From an uncultured Bacilli bacterium (GTDB taxonomy: Bacteria; Bacillota_I; Bacilli_A; RFN20; CAG-288), in the NCBI GenBank assembly GCA_948525355.1, contig CAOSOP010000031.1:1-9965 (forward strand): a DNA stretch of 9,965 bases. The letters run 5' to 3'. Position 1 is the first letter of the stretch, and each line of letters begins with the position of its first letter. The position numbers and the translations under genes were made by a program. Below, piece by piece: positions 7,227-9,965 of the stretch. The notes beneath the pieces are model-generated. The model saw nothing but the letters and a program-made list of their open reading frames with translations. It did not search any database and was not told the DNA's origin.

Positions 7227-8532
7227 ATTTGCCTCATTAAGTATCAATGAAGAGTTGATAAAGACTTTATCGTCTTTAAATTTTGATAGAATGAGCCCGG
7301 TTCAAGAAGAGGCGATTCCACATTTATTAAAGAATGAGTCGCTTCTAGTCAAGGCATCAACTGGAACAGGAAAGACACTTGCGTATTTAGTAGCAATTTT
7401 AAATGATTTGAATAAAGACAATAATCCCTCAGCTCTCATTGTACTTCCAACTAGGGTACTGGCTAGCCAGGTTGTTTCTGTTATAAAACAGTTTAAGGAT
7501 AAGGGATATAAAGTATCATATTCATTATTTTTAAATAAACTTGACAAAGCAAATGGTCAAATAATCGTAACTACTTCAGCATTGGTAGGTGAGTTAATCA
7601 CCAAATGCAATTTGAAATACATCAAAAGAGTTATTTTTGATGAAGGGGATATGCTTCTTTTGGATGGGTTTGAAAGCGATGTTATAAATATAATAGGCTT
7701 CTTCAAAAATGCAAAGATTTCTATATTTACTGCTTCAGTCGATGAGAATATGAATTCGATAGTTAAAAAGTATATTGGTGCTAGCAAGCTTATTGATGTT
7801 ACTGAAAAAAATGTTACAGCGAGTTCTGTGAAACATCATTTGGTTAATGTTCATGGATTTGATATTAATCGTGCATTAATTACTTTTATTAAGTTGAGAA
7901 AACCTTATAAAGCCATAATATTTGCATCAAAAAAATCAGAAGTATTAGAGCTTGATAAGGCCTTAACAAATAGTGGTATTAGTCACGCAACTGTTTATGG
8001 CGGTCAAGATAAAAGTCGCCAAAAATATGAGCTAAGAAGATTTATCAAAGATGAGGTAACATTACTTTTATCGTCCGATATAATGTCGCGCGGAATAGAT
8101 ATAGAAGGGATAACTGATGTAATATCAATAAACATTCCGTTTGAGCAAGTTTATTACTTCCATCGAGCTGGACGAGTTGGTAGATTTTATACTAATGGCG
8201 ACAGTTATCTGTTTTATGATAGCGATGATGTAACAAGAGTTAAAGACTTGATGAAAAAAGTTGATTTTGATTTTTACACATTAAAAAAAGATGAACTAAA
8301 ACAGGATAGGAATCTTAAAACGATTGATAAGAAAGTTCGTACTAATGTCTATTTAGAAGAATCAATTCGTAGAGAAGTGAAAAAGGTTAGAACAAATAAA
8401 GTCAAACCTAATTATAAAAAGAAAATAAAAAAAGCTGTTGAAAAAGCAAAGAGAATGCATAAGATAAAAATAATTAGAGAAAACATAGCGAAAAAAGATC
8501 AAGTCTTTGATGATACTAAAAAAAAGAAATAG
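7210..8532 (+). CDS. cshB: DEAD-box RNA helicase, CshB-like, with variant motifs
   Basis: ATP-dependent RNA remodelling, probably in ribosome assembly, mRNA turnover or growth in the cold. The 440 residues carry a Q-motif region (7-33), motif I ASTGTGKT (49-56), Ia PTRVLA (80-85), motif II DEGD (144-147), motif III TAS (174-176), motif IV IIFASKK (236-242), motif V SSDIMSRGIDI (288-298) and motif VI HRAGRVGR (318-325). A lysine/arginine-rich tail of about 55 residues ends the protein. Overall length and the tail segment KVKPNYKKK resemble B. subtilis CshB (KVKPGYKKK, from memory). Motifs II and III differ from DEAD and SAT, but the acidic residues and the P-loop lysine remain, so ATPase activity is plausible. 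It starts at a GTG inside aspS, with AAAGG nine bases upstream, and is the last gene of the operon. The family is certain; the CshB orthology is likely. Confidence 0.88.
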   Translation: MKTGNRFASLSINEELIKTLSSLNFDRMSPVQEEAIPHLLKNESLLVKASTGTGKTLAYLVAILNDLNKDNNPSALIVLPTRVLASQVVSVIKQFKDKGYKVSYSLFLNKLDKANGQIIVTTSALVGELITKCNLKYIKRVIFDEGDMLLLDGFESDVINIIGFFKNAKISIFTASVDENMNSIVKKYIGASKLIDVTEKNVTASSVKHHLVNVHGFDINRALITFIKLRKPYKAIIFASKKSEVLELDKALTNSGISHATVYGGQDKSRQKYELRRFIKDEVTLLLSSDIMSRGIDIEGITDVISINIPFEQVYYFHRAGRVGRFYTNGDSYLFYDSDDVTRVKDLMKKVDFDFYTLKKDELKQDRNLKTIDKKVRTNVYLEESIRREVKKVRTNKVKPNYKKKIKKAVEKAKRMHKIKIIRENIAKKDQVFDDTKKKK

Positions 8533-8565
8533 AAATACCTGCCATTATTTATGGCAGGTATTTTT
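8533..8565 (+). terminator. Rho-independent terminator of the five-gene operon
   Basis: A 13-bp perfect stem (AAATACCTGCCAT at 8533-8545 and its complement at 8551-8563) with a five-base loop is followed by a T run (8561-8565). It begins directly at the helicase stop codon. On the other strand the same stem is followed by a T-rich stretch (CTATTTCTTTTTTT), so it probably also stops the convergent minus-strand unit, whose last stop codon (8564-8566) touches it. Confidence 0.9.
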
Positions 8566-8803
8566 ATAAAACTTTACCTAGAAGCTGTTCGACTTTTCTA
8601 TAAGTCTCTGGACTTACTATTTTTTTACCTTCAGCTAATAATCTGTTTTTGTTCTCTTTTTTTAATTCATTTTTATGTGCTTTAATAAAAGGTACAATGA
8701 TTTTAGCCTCTTCTAGTGTAAAAGTTACACCATATTTTTTGGCAAGTTTTACTGCCATCTCCGGTGTGAGAGTTGAAATAAGCATAGAGTACATTTCGTT
8801 CAC
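8564..8803 (-). CDS. Small DUF2624/YqfT-like protein
   Basis: A 79-residue soluble, charged, largely helical protein without membrane segments or cysteines. The pattern LTPEMAVKLAKKYGVTFTLEEAKIIV, followed by a basic linker and ending SPETYRKVEQLLGKVL, resembles the DUF2624 family (B. subtilis YqfT), whose role is unknown to me. The match is by remembered pattern only. The context supports it: in B. subtilis yqfT lies near cshB and not far from ispG, and here it sits between homologues of both. The GTG start at 8801-8803 overlaps the ispG stop in a GTGA junction, which implies translational coupling. There is no Shine-Dalgarno sequence, and an ATG three codons further in (8792-8794) is an alternative start. 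It ends in the shared terminator. Confidence 0.7.
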   Translation of the reverse strand: MNEMYSMLISTLTPEMAVKLAKKYGVTFTLEEAKIIVPFIKAHKNELKKENKNRLLAEGKKIVSPETYRKVEQLLGKVL

Positions 8804-9897
8804 ATTTTATTTATATGATGGCGACCAGATAAAATTGCTATTTTTTTCTTTAAATATTCTAGTGCATCGATTTCGCTCATAACTCCAATGGTCTTTCCTT
8901 TTTCAAAGACCAAATAAGATCCACTACAACCTGAAAGACCTATATCAGCATCTTTAGCTTCTCCGGGACCATTTACAGCGCACCCCATGACTGCAACCTT
9001 AAAGTCACCTTTTGCATATGCTAAGATATTATTTACTTTCTTTGTTAGATTAAATAAGTCTGTAGTTGTTCTTCCACATGTTGGACATGAAATTAAAGTA
9101 GGAAAACTATTTTTGATATTCATTGCTTTTAATAGTGCTTTACAGGCTTCAATCTCTTCTTGCGGATTATCAGAAAGAGAAATCCTAATAGTGTTACCTA
9201 TGCCTTTCTCAAGTATTGGTACTAAACCAGCACATGATCTAGCCATTCCCATTACGCCTTGTCCAGTTTCAGTAATACCAATATGAATGGGGTATCGATA
9301 AATATTTGCTGCTATTTCATTTAACCTAATAGTTAATAATGGGTCAGTGCTTTTTAAAGATAAAACAATGTTTTTATCATAATCAAGTTCTTTAAAAATA
9401 TTTAATGAATCATCTAAAAGCTTAAAATACGTGTTAATACTTTTTTGATCTAACTCTCTTTTAAAATCTAAACAACCTGAGTTTAATCCAATCCTTACCA
9501 CAGTATTATATGTTTTAGCTAATTTTATAACTTCAACTAAATCATCCTTAGTTATATTTCCAGGATTAAGCCTGATTTTACTAACACCAGTTTTAATCGT
9601 TTCTAGCATTAGTTCTTTATTAAAGTGGAGGTCGGCAACTAGTGGTATATCACTAATGCGTACAAGCTCTTTTAATGCTAAGACATCATCTTTATCTAAG
9701 ACAGAGAAGCGCAGTAAATCACATCCCCTTTTAGTTAAATCGTCAAGCAATCTTTTGTTTTCCTCAATCTTTGATGTCTTAATATTGCTCATTGTTTGAA
9801 TAAGAACATCATTAGATCCACCTAGTGCTTTATTATCTAGTATTATTTTATTTGTTTCTTCGCGCAATGTTTTGTTCATATTGAAATTATACAACAT
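8800..9897 (-). CDS. ispG: 4-hydroxy-3-methylbut-2-enyl diphosphate synthase (IspG/GcpE)
   Basis: Penultimate step of the MEP isoprenoid pathway: reductive ring opening of MEcPP to HMBPP by a [4Fe-4S] enzyme using flavodoxin or ferredoxin electrons, in the cytoplasm. The N-terminal TIM barrel includes GGSNDVLIQTMSN (26-38), PLVADLHFN (85-93) and KIRLNPGNI (107-115). The Fe-S domain has SCPTCGR with C271 and C274, then GCAVNGPGEA with C306 and Glu313; these three cysteines and the glutamate are the usual cluster ligands. The length of 365 residues is normal. The first ATG (9897) gives six extra residues; the ATG at 9879 fits the family N-terminus better, and a -10 box overlaps the extra codons. 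The gene is intact and implies that the organism makes isoprenoids by the MEP route. The downstream small gene is coupled by a 4-bp overlap. Confidence 0.94.
   Translation of the reverse strand: MLYNFNMNKTLREETNKIILDNKALGGSNDVLIQTMSNIKTSKIEENKRLLDDLTKRGCDLLRFSVLDKDDVLALKELVRISDIPLVADLHFNKELMLETIKTGVSKIRLNPGNITKDDLVEVIKLAKTYNTVVRIGLNSGCLDFKRELDQKSINTYFKLLDDSLNIFKELDYDKNIVLSLKSTDPLLTIRLNEIAANIYRYPIHIGITETGQGVMGMARSCAGLVPILEKGIGNTIRISLSDNPQEEIEACKALLKAMNIKNSFPTLISCPTCGRTTTDLFNLTKKVNNILAYAKGDFKVAVMGCAVNGPGEAKDADIGLSGCSGSYLVFEKGKTIGVMSEIDALEYLKKKIAILSGRHHINKM
9886..9891 (-). promoter_or_regulatory. Candidate -10 box of ispG, giving a possible leaderless message
   Basis: On the minus strand TATAAT lies six bases before the ATG at 9877-9879. 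The usual start site, seven bases after the -10 box, would be the A of that ATG. No Shine-Dalgarno sequence precedes either candidate ATG. The -35 region (around 9909-9914, TTCTAT) is weak, so the assignment rests on the -10 match and spacing. Confidence 0.45.
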
Positions 9898-9965
9898 TTT
9901 AATATGATATAGAATAATTTTAAGTACTTTGTTTTTGAAAAAGCTTGCTTCGCCTTTTTGTGAGT

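Noticed and set aside
6932..7237. Minus-strand frame over the end of aspS
   Set aside because: It is the complement of the conserved aspS motif 3 region with no ribosome site; a shadow.
8987..9286. Plus-strand frame inside ispG
   Set aside because: It lies opposite the conserved Fe-S domain of IspG and has no supporting start signal.
9939..9961. Hairpin near the right window edge (AAAAAGCTTG... TTCGCCTTTTT)
   Set aside because: The stem is only about six mostly A:T pairs, and the stretch is cut by the window end, so no terminator call is justified.

Overview
This is an AT-rich window with mostly ordinary housekeeping content from a low-GC Gram-positive bacterium. TGA acts as a stop (it ends apt and ispG) and tryptophan is read from TGG, so the standard bacterial code applies and Mycoplasma-type recoding is excluded. 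AGGAGG-type ribosome sites, the order apt-rel-hisS-aspS and a CshB-like helicase point to the Bacilli side of the Firmicutes, possibly an Erysipelotrichia, RF39 or Acholeplasma-related lineage. I cannot place it more precisely from sequence alone.

Left region (1-1500). A small three-helix membrane protein of unknown function (96-530) is followed by a decayed insertion sequence. The relic has 15-bp perfect inverted ends (608-622 and 1430-1444). Between them, on the minus strand, lies an internally deleted DDE transposase of IS4-like type that has lost its start codon and most of its catalytic core. Two AT-only perfect palindromes with a shared TATATA core lie at and just inside its left end. 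The relic ends only about 40 bp upstream of an extended -10 promoter.

Central operon (1485-8563, plus strand). One tightly packed transcription unit contains apt (adenine salvage), rel (bifunctional (p)ppGpp synthetase/hydrolase), hisS, aspS and a CshB-type DEAD-box RNA helicase. Gaps are at most 9 bp, and two junctions overlap (apt/rel and aspS/helicase). A strong hairpin with a T tract ends the unit. It joins purine salvage, the starvation alarmone, charging of two tRNAs and RNA remodelling, all linked to translation capacity. Two proteins carry unusual changes at normally conserved positions. AspRS has SNPFT where the family has HHPFT, and the helicase has DEGD and TAS in place of DEAD and SAT.

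Right region (8564-9897, minus strand). ispG (an Fe-S enzyme of the MEP isoprenoid pathway) and a 79-residue protein resembling DUF2624/YqfT overlap by 4 bp and converge on the helicase terminator. CshB, YqfT and IspG homologues also lie in one neighbourhood in Bacillus subtilis, so this looks like a compacted form of that region. The ispG promoter lies so close to the favoured ATG that the message may be leaderless.

I found no CRISPR array, tRNA, rRNA, T-box or other riboswitch, and no convincing undescribed multi-gene system. The points worth checking are the IS relic, the palindrome pair, the AspRS and helicase variants, and the possible leaderless ispG start.
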